This document shows positions 16,382-29,514 of a DNA stretch of 64,000 bases, in pieces. How positions within the stretch are numbered: the first letter of the stretch is position 1; each line of letters opens with the position of its first letter. A program made the position numbers and the translations under genes. Source of the stretch: Chromobacterium sp. ATCC 53434 (GTDB lineage: Bacteria > Pseudomonadota > Gammaproteobacteria > Burkholderiales > Chromobacteriaceae); assembly GCF_002848345.1 (NCBI RefSeq), contig NZ_CP025429.1:3658001-3722000 (forward strand). Reading direction: 5' to 3'. A model generated the notes under the pieces. It was not told the DNA's origin and did no database searches. It saw only the letters and a program-made list of their open reading frames with translations.

Positions 16382-17635
16382 TCAGGCGCTCTGGCCCGCC
16401 AACTCGCCCATGACCGGCGCCTCGCGCTCGGCCATCGCGACGCCAACCATCTTGCGCCCCAGCGCGACATAGGCCAGCGAGAAGCACAGCGCCAGCACGG
16501 CGAAACCGGCCAGGCCGCCGGCCTGGTACACCAGACGGAACAGCTCGATGCCGACGGCGTAGCCAGCCATGGCCAGCATGCTCATGCTGGCCGAGATGGT
16601 GCCGCGGCCCGCGCGGTCGGTGGCCATCAGCGCGAAACGGTACAGCACGCCGAAGGCCAGGCCCTCGCCGAAGGCCATCAGGCTCATGCCGGCCACCATC
16701 CAGTATTGCGGCGCCGAAGACAGCAGCACGCCGCCGACCATCAGCGTCAGGCCGCCGACGATAGGCCACATGCCGATCAGCGCGGAACGGCCCAGCGGCC
16801 AGCGGTCGGCGATCACCGCCAGCGCCAGATTGCCGGCGATCAGGCCGCCGAATACCGGCAGCTGCATCAGGCCGTACTCGACGGTGCTCATGTGCAGGTC
16901 CCGCACCAGCAGCACCGGCGACAACGCGATCCAGCCCATCAGCGGCAGCGCCAGCAGCGGAATGCACAGCGCGGCCAGCACGAAGCGGCCGTGGCCGAAC
17001 ACTTTCAGATAGTCGCGGCCCATGCTGGACAAGGGCAGCTTCTCGCCGCTGGCCTCAACGGTCTCCGGCATCTTCAGATACAGGCCGATCAACGACAGCA
17101 GCGACAAGGCGGCGATGAACAGGAAGCAACTGCGCCACGGCGCCAGCTCCACCAGCGCCGCGCCGGCCAGCGGGCCGACCAGCGGCGCGATCAGCGCCAC
17201 ATTGGCCATCAGCGCGGTGACGCGCACGGCGGCGGTCTCTTCGAACGATTCCTGCAGCGAGGCGTAGCCGACGGCGTTGATGAAGCACAGGCCGACGCCC
17301 TGCAACAGCCGCAGCGCGATGAAGGCCTCGATCGAGCTGACCAGATAGGTGGCCAGGCAGACGACGGTGAAATAAGCGACGCCGAACAGCAGCACCGGGC
17401 GACGGCCGATGCGGTCGGACAGCGGGCCGGTCAGCCACGGCAGCAGCGCGCCGCCGATCAGAAAGGCCGTCATCGACGACGGCGCCCAGGAGGCGTCGAC
17501 CAGAAACTCGCGGGTAACCGACAGCATCGCCGGCTGGATCATGTCGTTGCAGATGTAGACGGCGAATTCGAACAGCACCAGGGCCAGGGGGAACAGCAGA
17601 TTGGACAGGGTGAGCTTGGCGTGTTTGGACTGCAT
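16382..17635 (-). CDS. mdfA: MdfA-family multidrug/proton antiporter (MFS)
   Basis: A 417-residue 12-TM transporter that closely follows E. coli MdfA along its length. [21 protein letters not shown] holds the membrane-embedded acidic residues (E23 and D31 here, matching MdfA E26 and D34). [16 protein letters not shown] is the MFS motif [17 protein letters not shown] matches motif C/D, and [19 protein letters not shown] is antiporter motif C. It exports cationic and neutral drugs in exchange for protons. It is monocistronic, with its own terminator, and divergent from apbC. Confidence 0.9.
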   Translation of the reverse strand: MQSKHAKLTLSNLLFPLALVLFEFAVYICNDMIQPAMLSVTREFLVDASWAPSSMTAFLIGGALLPWLTGPLSDRIGRRPVLLFGVAYFTVVCLATYLVSSIEAFIALRLLQGVGLCFINAVGYASLQESFEETAAVRVTALMANVALIAPLVGPLAGAALVELAPWRSCFLFIAALSLLSLIGLYLKMPETVEASGEKLPLSSMGRDYLKVFGHGRFVLAALCIPLLALPLMGWIALSPVLLVRDLHMSTVEYGLMQLPVFGGLIAGNLALAVIADRWPLGRSALIGMWPIVGGLTLMVGGVLLSSAPQYWMVAGMSLMAFGEGLAFGVLYRFALMATDRAGRGTISASMSMLAMAGYAVGIELFRLVYQAGGLAGFAVLALCFSLAYVALGRKMVGVAMAEREAPVMGELAGQSA

Positions 17636-17903
17636 GAAGGGGGAGGCCTTTCCGATTCTAAAGAACAGGATCCGGCCGGACGGGGCCGAATCATGGGCGC
17701 AGCTGGCGGAAAACTTTGCGCCAAACAGACAATTCTACTGTATTCAAGGACTTTCATCAAAAAAATCTTATATAAGCGTCAACTGAACATCGTCGCCCCC
17801 TGCCTTTCCCGATCGCACAGGAGTAAGATGAGTCAATCCGGCGCGGCCCCGTTCGCGCCCCAACCCGACAACACTATTCGGCAACTCCGCTCCGGAACGC
17901 AGC

Positions 17904-19055
17904 ATGTTCTCCAAAATCACCCGCCTGTTCAGCGGCCAAGCCGGCCAGGCCACGCAGAACGAAACCATGGCACAGCTCGAAACCCAGATTCTAGAAGCCC
18001 TGAAACCGCTGATCGACGCCAATACCGGCAAGGGCTATGTCGCGGCCAAGAACGTCAAGAACCTCAAGTGCGGCGACGCCGAGATCAGCCTGGACGTGGT
18101 GCTGGCCTATCCGGCCAGGAGCCAGTTCGACGCGGTGCGCCAGCAGTTCGAGCAGGCGCTGGCGCCGCTGGCCGAAGGCCGCGCGCTGAAGGTGGAGGTC
18201 AGCAGCCAGATCGTCAGCCATTCGGCCCAGCGCGGCGTGCCGCTGTTGCCCGGCGTCAAGAACATCGTCGCCGTCGCCTCCGGCAAGGGCGGCGTCGGCA
18301 AGTCCACCACCGCCGCCAACCTGGCGCTGGCGCTGGCCGACGAGGGCGCCCGCGTCGGCTTGCTGGACGCCGACATCTACGGGCCGTCGCAGCCGCTGAT
18401 GATGGGCCTGCAGGGACAGCGCCCGGAAACGGCCGACGGCAAGCTGACGCCGCTGTCCAATCACGGCGTGCAGACCATGTCCATCGGCTACTTGGTGGAT
18501 GCCGATCAGGCGATGGTATGGCGCGGCCCGATGGTCAGCCAGGCATTGCAGCAGCTGCTTAACGACACCCGCTGGGACGAGCTGGATTATCTGGTGATAG
18601 ACATGCCGCCGGGCACCGGCGACGTGCAGCTGACGCTGTCGCAGAAAGTGCCGGTCACCGGCGCGCTGATCGTCACCACGCCGCAGGACATCGCCCTGCT
18701 GGACGCGCGCAAGGGCGTCGCCATGTTCCAGAAGGTCGGCGTGCCGATACTGGGGCTGGTGGAAAACATGGCGATACACATCTGCTCCAACTGCGGCCAC
18801 GCCGAGCACATCTTCGGCGAGGGCGGCGCGGCCAAGATGGCGCAGGACTTCGGCGTGGAGCTGCTGGGTTCGCTGCCGCTCGATCTGGCGATCCGCCTGG
18901 CGGCGGATCAGGGCAAGCCCAGCGTCGCGGCCGATCCGGCAGGCGCGCCGGCCGAGCTGTACCGCGCCATCGCCCGCCGCGTGGCGGTCAGGGTCGGCGA
19001 GAAGGCGCAGGACTTCTCCGGCAAGTTCCCGAAGATCGTGATCCAGAACAACTGA
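17904..19055 (+). CDS. apbC: Iron-sulfur cluster carrier protein ApbC (Mrp/NBP35 family ATPase)
   Basis: A 383-residue P-loop ATPase that carries Fe-S clusters to apoproteins in the cytosol. An MIP18-like domain (about 25-105) precedes the deviant Walker A GKGGVGKSTT (about 130), DIYGPSQPLMMG, the DMPPGTGD switch and the cluster-binding CSNCGH (about 289). Start: ATG at 17904; an internal ATG at 17967 would give the 362-residue length usual in Neisseriales, but codons between the two are strongly GC3-biased, so the longer form is preferred. Neither start has a good ribosome site. murI follows after 8 nt. Confidence 0.92.
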   Translation: MFSKITRLFSGQAGQATQNETMAQLETQILEALKPLIDANTGKGYVAAKNVKNLKCGDAEISLDVVLAYPARSQFDAVRQQFEQALAPLAEGRALKVEVSSQIVSHSAQRGVPLLPGVKNIVAVASGKGGVGKSTTAANLALALADEGARVGLLDADIYGPSQPLMMGLQGQRPETADGKLTPLSNHGVQTMSIGYLVDADQAMVWRGPMVSQALQQLLNDTRWDELDYLVIDMPPGTGDVQLTLSQKVPVTGALIVTTPQDIALLDARKGVAMFQKVGVPILGLVENMAIHICSNCGHAEHIFGEGGAAKMAQDFGVELLGSLPLDLAIRLAADQGKPSVAADPAGAPAELYRAIARRVAVRVGEKAQDFSGKFPKIVIQNN

Positions 19056-19063
19056 GCCGCAGC

Positions 19064-19843
19064 ATGATCGCAATGTACGATTCCGGCCTGGGCGGGCTGT
19101 CGGTGTGGCGCGCGGTCCGCACCGCCCTGCCCGACTGGCCGATCACCTATCTGGCCGATCAGGCCTATTGCCCGTACGGCCAGCGCAGCCGCGACGAAAT
19201 CATCGAACGCGCGCTGAAGGTCGGCCGCCACCTGGTCAGCCAGGGCGCCACGCTGCTGGTGGTGGCCTGCAATACCGCCACCACCGCCGCCATCGCCGCG
19301 CTGCGCGCCGAGCTCTCCATCCCCATCGTCGGCATCGAGCCGGCGATCAAACCGGCCGCGGCGATGAGCCGCACCGGCCGCATCGCGGTGCTGGCCACCG
19401 AATACACCTTGGCCAGCGAGCGCGTCAGGACGCTGCTGGACGACCATGCCGACGGCGTCGACGTGCTGCGCCGCGCCGGCCACGGCTGGGTGGAACAGGT
19501 GGAGGCCGGCGAGCTGTCCAGCGATCGCACCCGCGCGCTGGTGCGCAGCGTGGTGGAGCCGCTGATCGGGGAAAACGTCGATCACATCGCGCTGGGCTGC
19601 ACCCACTACCCGTTTCTCGAGCCGCTGATCCGCGAGATCACCGGCGACGGCATCCAGCTGTACGATCCGGCCGAGGCCATCGCCCGCCGCGTCGGCGACC
19701 TGCTGCGCCGGCACGGCTGCGACAGCCAGGGCGACCATTATTACCGCTTCATCACCACCGCGGCCGACGCCGGCGAGATGGCGTTGCGGCTGCCTCAGCT
19801 GATCGGCCATCCCTATCCGGTGGAATCGCTGCCGCTGGACTAG
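19064..19843 (+). CDS. murI: Glutamate racemase
   Basis: A 259-residue enzyme that interconverts L- and D-glutamate to supply D-Glu for peptidoglycan. The two catalytic Cys are in VVACNTATTAA (about 68) and LGCTHYPFLEP (about 180). The N-terminus MIAMYDSGLGGLSV holds the Asp-Ser substrate loop. Length is at the family norm. It lies 8 nt after apbC, so they are probably co-transcribed. Confidence 0.97.
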   Translation: MIAMYDSGLGGLSVWRAVRTALPDWPITYLADQAYCPYGQRSRDEIIERALKVGRHLVSQGATLLVVACNTATTAAIAALRAELSIPIVGIEPAIKPAAAMSRTGRIAVLATEYTLASERVRTLLDDHADGVDVLRRAGHGWVEQVEAGELSSDRTRALVRSVVEPLIGENVDHIALGCTHYPFLEPLIREITGDGIQLYDPAEAIARRVGDLLRRHGCDSQGDHYYRFITTAADAGEMALRLPQLIGHPYPVESLPLD

Positions 19844-19886
19844 CCGCGCCGGCACGGCGCGGCCCACTTTCGCAATCGGACCCGCA

Positions 19887-20330
19887 ATGAAAACAAGACT
19901 GTTATGGACGCTGCTGGCCGCGCTGAGCCTGCCGGCCCACGCCGCCCCCTCCTGCCGGGCCGCCGCCGAGCAGGTCAATCAGCAGACCGGGCGCAAGCTC
20001 GATGCCGCCGAATTGGCCGACGCGCTGCAAAGCCTGAACCGCGATGGCCGCCTGCCGGACAAATTCGTCACCAAGCGCCAGGCGCAGGCCGCGGGCTGGA
20101 AGCCGGGCCGCAGCCTGTGGAGCGTGCCCCAGTTGCACGGCAAGGCGATGGGCGGCGACCGCTTCGGCAATTACGAGAGGCACCTGCCCGCCGGCCAATG
20201 GCAGGAAGCCGACCTCAACTACAAGGGCGGCAAACGCGGCGCCAGCCGGCTGGTATTCAGCCGCCAGGGGCAGCGCTTCGTCAGCGTCGATCACTACAAC
20301 CGCTTCGTCGAGGTGGCGCCATGCCGCTAA
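19887..20330 (+). CDS. Secreted barnase-type guanyl-preferring ribonuclease
   Basis: A 147-residue protein with signal peptide 1-19 (MKTRLLWTLLAALSLPAHA). The mature part aligns with barnase: QEADLNY supplies the general base Glu (E107, barnase E73), ASRLVFS the Arg (R121, barnase R87) and VDHYNRF the His acid (H136, barnase H102). GRLPDKFVTKRQAQAAGW matches barnase helix-loop sequences. Two Cys (C23 and C146) bracket the mature domain and could form a disulfide, absent from barnase. It hydrolyses single-stranded RNA. The stop overlaps the barstar gene by 10 nt, so toxin and inhibitor are translationally linked. Confidence 0.93.
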   Translation: MKTRLLWTLLAALSLPAHAAPSCRAAAEQVNQQTGRKLDAAELADALQSLNRDGRLPDKFVTKRQAQAAGWKPGRSLWSVPQLHGKAMGGDRFGNYERHLPAGQWQEADLNYKGGKRGASRLVFSRQGQRFVSVDHYNRFVEVAPCR

Positions 20331-20599
20331 GCCAATGCGAGCTGCACGCCATCGCCAGCCTGGAACAATTGTTCGACCAGTTGAGCCGACAGCTGCCGCT
20401 GCCGCCCCACTTCGGTCGAAATCTGGACGCGCTGTACGACTGCCTGGCCAATGAGGTGCCGGGTCCGCTGCGGCTGGTCTGGCACGACGCCGCGGCGGCG
20501 GAACGGGCGCTGGGCGCCGACGTCTACGCGACGGTGCTGGACATTCTGCAGACGGTGGCCGACGAGCGCGACGACGTCGCGCTGGACATCCGTCGTTAA
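20321..20599 (+). CDS. Barstar-family ribonuclease inhibitor
   Basis: A 92-residue cytosolic protein. FGRNLDALYDCLANEV matches the barstar inhibitory loop and helix (NLDALWDCL in B. amyloliquefaciens barstar) with the acidic residue that plugs the RNase active site; LQTVADERDDVALDIRR is the usual end. The ATG at 20321 lies inside the last codons of the RNase gene. It would protect the producer from RNase that fails to be exported. A strong terminator follows 20 nt later, closing the two-gene unit. Confidence 0.93.
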   Translation: MPLSQCELHAIASLEQLFDQLSRQLPLPPHFGRNLDALYDCLANEVPGPLRLVWHDAAAAERALGADVYATVLDILQTVADERDDVALDIRR

Positions 20600-20618
20600 A
20601 CGCGCTTCCGTATCGCGA

Positions 20619-20643
20619 CAGGGCAGCCCGGGCTGCCCTTTTC
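20619..20643 (+). terminator. Terminator of the barnase-barstar unit
   Basis: A perfect 20-nt palindrome AGGGCAGCCCGGGCTGCCCT followed by TTTTC. Confidence 0.85.
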
Positions 20644-20999
20644 ATGCCTCGCCGCTGGCAAATTCAATGCTAAAGGCAATTGTTTTTGAAATAAAAATCC
20701 AATAATCATCAATCATTGGCCAGCATATTCGAATACGAAACGCAATTGGCGAAATCCTGCCAAGACAAGCTGTCGCTAACTCACTATAATCGCTAACCTT
20801 CGGCGGCTACTTCCTGTCCGACAAAAACAGGAAACAAGCCTGAAAACCTGGCTAAAAACAATAAAGTAGCTGGACCGCTGCAAGGCGAAGCATGCCGGAC
20901 ACACGGCGCCCACGCATGACCACCTCACCCTATCAGATGTCATGTCATGAAAATGCGACGCTCGTTTTGAATCGTCTCCAAACAGGCAGGAACAACTCA
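20644..20999 (+). promoter_or_regulatory. AT-rich leader of the DAACS carrier gene
   Basis: About 355 bases with no gene. A perfect TATAAT is at 20785-20790, but the hexamer 17 nt upstream (AAGACA) is a poor -35, so the promoter would need an activator. No sigma-54 site with the right 10-nt spacing was found, although dctA genes often have one. Confidence 0.4.
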
Positions 21000-22235
21000 A
21001 TGAAGTCGAAAAAACTTACGGTCTTTATCCTGGCCGGAATGCTGCTGGGCATTCTGGTCGGCTATCTGTTCCGTCAGTACGCCGGCAACGACGCCGCCGC
21101 CATCAAGTCCTTCGCCGATGGCATGTCCATCCTGACCGACATCTTCCTGCGGCTGATCAAGATGATCATCGCCCCGCTGGTGATCTCCACGCTGGTCGTC
21201 GGCATCGCCAAGATGGGCGACGCCAAGTCTGTCGGCCGCATCGGCGGCAAGACCATGGCCTGGTTCATCGGCGCATCGCTGGCGTCGCTGACGCTGGGCC
21301 TGATCATGGTCAACGTGCTGAAACCGGGCCTGGCGCTGAACCTGCCGCTGCCGGACCTGCACGCCGACTCCGGCATCAAGGGCAGCGCCATTTCGCTGAA
21401 GGACTTCGTCACCCACGCCATTCCCAAGAGCGTGTTCGAGGCGATGGCGAACAACGAGATCCTGCAGATCGTGATCTTCTCGGTGTTCTTCGGCAGCGCG
21501 ATGGCCGCGCTCGGCGAGCGCTCCAAGGCCTTGATCGACGTCATCGACGTCGTCGCCCACGTGATGCTGAAAGTCACCAGCTATGTGATGAACTTCGCCC
21601 CGCTGGCGGTGTTCGGCGCCATCGCCGCCACCGTCGCCAAGGAGGGCCTGTCCATTCTCGGCACCTACGGCAAGTTCATGGCGGAGTTCTATCTGTCGAT
21701 CGGCATCCTGTGGGCGCTGCTGATCGCCGTCGGCGTGCTGATCGTCGGCCCGCGGCTGCTGCACCTGATGGGCATGATCAAGGAGCCGCTGCTGCTGTCG
21801 TTCACCACCGCCAGCTCGGAAGCCGCTTATCCGAAGACGCTGGAGCAGCTGGAGCGCTTCGGCGTGTCCAACAAGATCGCCAGCTTCGTGCTGCCGATGG
21901 GCTACTCCTTCAATCTGGACGGCTCGATGATGTATTGCACCTTCGCGGTGATCTTCATCGCCCAGGCCTACGGCATCGATCTGACGCTGGCCCAGGAAAT
22001 CTCGATGCTGCTGATCCTGATGCTGACCTCCAAGGGCATGGCCGGCGTGCCGCGCGCGTCGCTGGTGGTGATCGCCGCCACGCTGTCGCAATTCCACATC
22101 CCGGAAGCCGGCCTGCTGCTGCTGCTCGGCATCGACCACTTCCTGGACATGGGCCGCTCCGCCACCAATGTGGTCGGCAACTCCATCGCCACTGCCGTGG
22201 TCGCCAAGTGGGAAGGCGAGCTGAAGCGCCACTGA
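21000..22235 (+). CDS. Dicarboxylate/amino acid:cation symporter (DAACS family)
   Basis: A 411-residue inner-membrane carrier. The family signatures are LSFTTASSEAAYPKTLEQL (reentrant loop HP1), SFNLDGSMMYCTFAVIFIAQA (TM7, binding the substrate alpha-carboxylate and cations), LLILMLTSKGMAGVPRASLVV (HP2) and GRSATNVVGNSIATAVVAKWEG (TM8 end). It takes up C4-dicarboxylates or Glu/Asp with protons or sodium; DctA and GltP cannot be separated by eye. The start is the ATG at 21000, with AGGAAC 8 nt upstream; the longer frame adds residues with no membrane or family character. It has its own terminator. Confidence 0.9.
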   Translation: MKSKKLTVFILAGMLLGILVGYLFRQYAGNDAAAIKSFADGMSILTDIFLRLIKMIIAPLVISTLVVGIAKMGDAKSVGRIGGKTMAWFIGASLASLTLGLIMVNVLKPGLALNLPLPDLHADSGIKGSAISLKDFVTHAIPKSVFEAMANNEILQIVIFSVFFGSAMAALGERSKALIDVIDVVAHVMLKVTSYVMNFAPLAVFGAIAATVAKEGLSILGTYGKFMAEFYLSIGILWALLIAVGVLIVGPRLLHLMGMIKEPLLLSFTTASSEAAYPKTLEQLERFGVSNKIASFVLPMGYSFNLDGSMMYCTFAVIFIAQAYGIDLTLAQEISMLLILMLTSKGMAGVPRASLVVIAATLSQFHIPEAGLLLLLGIDHFLDMGRSATNVVGNSIATAVVAKWEGELKRH

Positions 22236-22253
22236 GCGCCGCCGCCGCCATCG

Positions 22254-22280
22254 AACGCCACCGTATCCGGTGGCGTTTTT
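22254..22280 (+). terminator. Terminator of the DAACS carrier gene
   Basis: AACGCCACC, loop GTATCC, GGTGGCGTT and TTT. Confidence 0.9.
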
Positions 22281-22305
22281 CATGCAAGATTCCGCAACTT
22301 CAGTA

Positions 22306-22334
22306 TTGACAGCGAGGAATGCCCAATCTAGAAT
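22306..22334 (+). promoter_or_regulatory. Promoter of tRNA-Ser
   Basis: TTGACA (22306-22311), a 17-nt spacer and TAGAAT (22329-22334), ending 19 nt before the tRNA 5' end. A GC-rich discriminator follows, as is usual for stable RNA genes. Confidence 0.9.
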
Positions 22335-22353
22335 GCGTTCCTCGACTGAAGCC

Positions 22354-22443
<90 letters not shown>

Positions 22444-22460
22444 GTCACCCAATAGGATCA

Positions 22461-22488
22461 AGGCTCTGCTAAACGCAGGGCCTTTTTT
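22461..22488 (+). terminator. Terminator of tRNA-Ser
   Basis: AGGCTCTGC, loop TAAAC, GCAGGGCCT (with a G-T pair), then TTTTT. Confidence 0.85.
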
Positions 22489-22828
22489 CTTGCCTGCTCG
22501 ACTTCCCCTGCTCAGGCAGACCCGTGACGTTTTCGCGCCGCGCCGAAACGCCCTTCCCATGCCGCATTACTTGGCGCGCCGCCGCCGGATGCGCAGCGTG
22601 CCATCCCCCCTCCCGCCGCTTCCCGACCACGCCATTTTTCGCCCTCCGCGTCCCAGCGGATAAAACAAGCCGCTCAGGCAGATGCAAAAATGGCTTGTCA
22701 TAGACTAACTTGAATGGGTAAAGCCACTCGAATCATCTCCGGCCAACGCCGCGACGAGTGGAGCCGCGCGCCCGAGCCGCGGCGACGCATGCAGCCTGTC
22801 TCCCTCTCCGATATCGATGGAGCGCGCA
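22489..22828. other. Intergenic leader of the hybrid histidine kinase gene
   Basis: About 340 bases without a gene. A weak -35-like TTGTCA lies near 22695 but no matching -10 is seen. Nothing else is recognised. Confidence 0.4.
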
Positions 22829-26983
<4,155 letters not shown>

Positions 26984-26984
26984 T

Positions 26985-27998
26985 ATGCAGCACGCTCCCC
27001 TGCTCATCGTCGACGACGAGCCGCAAAACCTGGCGGCCTTGCGCCAGGTGCTGGCGCCCCATTACCCGCTGGTGTTCGCCCGCAACGGCGTCGAGGCGCT
27101 GGCCGCCGCCGACAAACATCATCCGGCGCTGATCCTGCTCGACATCGAAATGCCGGACATGGACGGCTACGCCGTCTGCCGCCGCATCAAGAGCGACAGA
27201 CAGATAGGCGCCACCCCCGTCATCTTCGTCACCTCGCTGTCCGAAGCCGGCAACGAGGCCGCCGGCTTCGAGGCCGGCGCGGTCGATTACATCGTCAAGC
27301 CGATCTCGGCGCCCATCGTGCAGGCCCGGGTGCGCACCCATCTGTCGCTGGTGCAGGCGACCCAGTTGGAGAAAAGCCACCGCGACGCCATCTACATGCT
27401 GGGCCAGGCCGGCCACTTCAACGACACCGACACCGGCGTGCACATCTGGCGGATGGCGGCCTACGCCGCCGAACTGGCGGCGGCCTGCGGCTGGGAGGCC
27501 GACGCCTGCCACCAGCTGGAGCTGGCGGCGCCGATGCACGACACCGGCAAGCTGGGCATACCGGACGCCATTCTGCGCAAACCCGGCCAGCTGACGCCCG
27601 AGGAATGGGAAATCATGAAGACCCATCCGCGCATCGGTCACATCCTGATCCGCAGCGAGGCGCCGGTGTTCCGGCTGGCGGCGGAAGTGGCGCTGCGCCA
27701 CCACGAGAAATGGGACGGCAGCGGTTATCCGGACGGTTTGAAGGCGCTGGCCATTCCGGAATCGGCGCGCATCGTCGCGCTGGCCGACGTGTTCGACGCG
27801 CTGACGATGCGACGGCCATACAAGGAGGCCTGGTCGCTGGAAATGGCGCTGGACGCGCTGCAAAAAGGCTGCGGCACGCATTTCGAGCCGCGGCTGGTGG
27901 AGATGTTCCAGTCCATCCTGCCGCATATCCTGGAAATCAAGGACAGCTGGGACGAGCGCGCGCGTTACGCCGACAGCAGCGAGCTGATGATGTTCTAG
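26985..27998 (+). CDS. Response regulator with HD-GYP cyclic-di-GMP phosphodiesterase output
   Basis: A 337-residue cytosolic protein. The receiver domain (about 5-120) has DDE, the phospho-acceptor Asp in LLDIEMPDMDGY and Lys in YIVKPI. The HD-GYP domain (about 140-320) is canonical: MHDTGKLGIPD (the HD pair), HHEKWDGSGYP (GYP motif) and the later ALADVFDAL. It should hydrolyse c-di-GMP when phosphorylated. Being fused in one operon with the kinase, it is its probable target, and so links an external signal to motility/biofilm state. Confidence 0.93.
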   Translation: MQHAPLLIVDDEPQNLAALRQVLAPHYPLVFARNGVEALAAADKHHPALILLDIEMPDMDGYAVCRRIKSDRQIGATPVIFVTSLSEAGNEAAGFEAGAVDYIVKPISAPIVQARVRTHLSLVQATQLEKSHRDAIYMLGQAGHFNDTDTGVHIWRMAAYAAELAAACGWEADACHQLELAAPMHDTGKLGIPDAILRKPGQLTPEEWEIMKTHPRIGHILIRSEAPVFRLAAEVALRHHEKWDGSGYPDGLKALAIPESARIVALADVFDALTMRRPYKEAWSLEMALDALQKGCGTHFEPRLVEMFQSILPHILEIKDSWDERARYADSSELMMF

Positions 27999-28043
27999 CT
28001 GAGTGGACGACGCGCGCCGGCCTGAACGGCGCGGCCGACGCCG

Positions 28044-29462
28044 CTACACCGCCTCGACGTTGTTGTGCACCTCGCTGTCGCGCAGCACCACCTGCGCCCA
28101 CACCACCGCGTCCAGGTAGTACTGGTTGGTCAGGTCGAGGTCGAAGTCCAGCACCTTGGCCAAGGCCTCGATGCGGACGTTGTCGCCGTGCTCGCAGGCC
28201 AGCGCCAGCGACAGATAGGGCGCGAAAATGCCTTTCTGCTCCACCACCGCCTCGCGCACCGTCAGCGGCAGCTCCAGCGGGTCCAGCACGTCCGGAAACG
28301 GAATGTTCAGCAACACGTCCAGCAAGGAGAACATGCCGGTCAGGAACAGGTGCTCGGCTTCCAGCTTGTTGCCGCGGTAGCCGCCGAGCTTCTCCATGAA
28401 ACGGGCGCGGATCAGCGACTTCTCCAGCAGCGCGACCGCGGTGCCGTCGTCCTTGCGCGAGGTGAACAGCAGCATCGATAGCCACTTGAACAGCGTCTCA
28501 CGCCCGAGCAGCAGCAATGTCTCCTCTATCGTCTGCACCTTGCGCGACAGGCCGTGTATCGGCGAATTGATGAAACGCAGCAGCTTGAACAGCAGCACGG
28601 AGTCCAGCTTGAACTGCGCTTCCACTTCCTTGGGATCGGCATTGGCGCGCAACAGCCGCATGATCTGCAGCACCCGGGTCTGGCTGGTGTCGACCTTGCC
28701 GCCCTCCAGCGCGTGCGCGGTCAGCACGAAGGGGCCGTGGAACAAGGCGAAGCGGTTGCTGCCCGGCGCGCGCAGGCAGACGTCCAGATCCTCGGCGGTG
28801 CCGACATTGCGCGCCATCCATCGCGCGCCCGGATAACGCTTCGGCAGCTGGTCCAGTATCGGCGCCAGCACCCGGGTCGACGGACCGGCGAAATCCAGCA
28901 CCATGAAATCGACGCGGCTGAACAGATCGGCCTGCAGCGCCGGACTCAGCACGCCCTGGTCGTACGAGGCCGGCTCCAGCGCGAAGCGCAGCCCGAGCTT
29001 CTGCAATTCGTCCAGCTGCGCCAGCATCTGCTCGGTCACCACCAGGTCCGGCACCACTTCCAGCACGAAGATGACGCTGCCGGCCGGCATGCCGCGCAAC
29101 AAGGGCTCGTCCAGCGAGGTCATCGAAATGTGGACGAAGGCGCGGCGGAAGGCCAGCAGGCGGAAGATGTCCATGTTCTGCAGCGTGGACAGCAGCAGGC
29201 GGTCGAACTCCTGCTGCTTGTCGGCGACATTGCGCTTGCCCAGCCGGACGAAGAAATCGTAGGCCACCACCCGCTGCTGGCGGTCCATCACCGGCTGGTG
29301 CGACACGAAACCCAGCGTGGCCGGCAGATCGGCCGGCGCCTCGTCATCCGGCAACGGCATGACCGTGTCCGCTTCCTGGCGGACCGGAGGCAGCGCCTCC
29401 TCGTCCGCTTCGGGGTTCTTTTTCCGGCGTCCAGCCAAGCCATCGATCAGACTTTTCAGCAT
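28044..29462 (-). CDS. Degenerate EAL-HDOD signalling protein (YuxH type)
   Basis: A 472-residue cytosolic protein. After an acidic tail (1-45), residues about 50-260 follow the EAL fold, starting FVSHQPVMDRQQRVVAYDFFVR. The catalytic EAL motif and the metal-binding acidic residues of active phosphodiesterases are not evident, so it is probably a non-catalytic scaffold or sensor. An HDOD domain occupies about 265-460 (LLRFINSPIHGLSRKVQTIEETLLLLG). HDOD proteins act in signal output without HD catalysis. It is convergent with the HD-GYP gene, with 45 nt between stops, and lies downstream of aroC by 52 nt. Confidence 0.8.
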   Translation of the reverse strand: MLKSLIDGLAGRRKKNPEADEEALPPVRQEADTVMPLPDDEAPADLPATLGFVSHQPVMDRQQRVVAYDFFVRLGKRNVADKQQEFDRLLLSTLQNMDIFRLLAFRRAFVHISMTSLDEPLLRGMPAGSVIFVLEVVPDLVVTEQMLAQLDELQKLGLRFALEPASYDQGVLSPALQADLFSRVDFMVLDFAGPSTRVLAPILDQLPKRYPGARWMARNVGTAEDLDVCLRAPGSNRFALFHGPFVLTAHALEGGKVDTSQTRVLQIMRLLRANADPKEVEAQFKLDSVLLFKLLRFINSPIHGLSRKVQTIEETLLLLGRETLFKWLSMLLFTSRKDDGTAVALLEKSLIRARFMEKLGGYRGNKLEAEHLFLTGMFSLLDVLLNIPFPDVLDPLELPLTVREAVVEQKGIFAPYLSLALACEHGDNVRIEALAKVLDFDLDLTNQYYLDAVVWAQVVLRDSEVHNNVEAV

Positions 29463-29514
29463 GATGCCATCCTATGTGAACCGGCCCGGCCCCGCGGCCA
29501 CTGTCTGTTAAATT

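Noticed and set aside
14164..16413. Open frame of 749 codons on the plus strand
   Set aside because: Opposite metG, with low-complexity His/Gln/Ala/Gly/Val-rich translation and no ribosome site. Shadow of metG.
20644..20999. Possible sigma-54 site before the DAACS carrier
   Set aside because: GG and GC pairs found there are spaced 6 or 9 nt apart rather than 10, so none fits.
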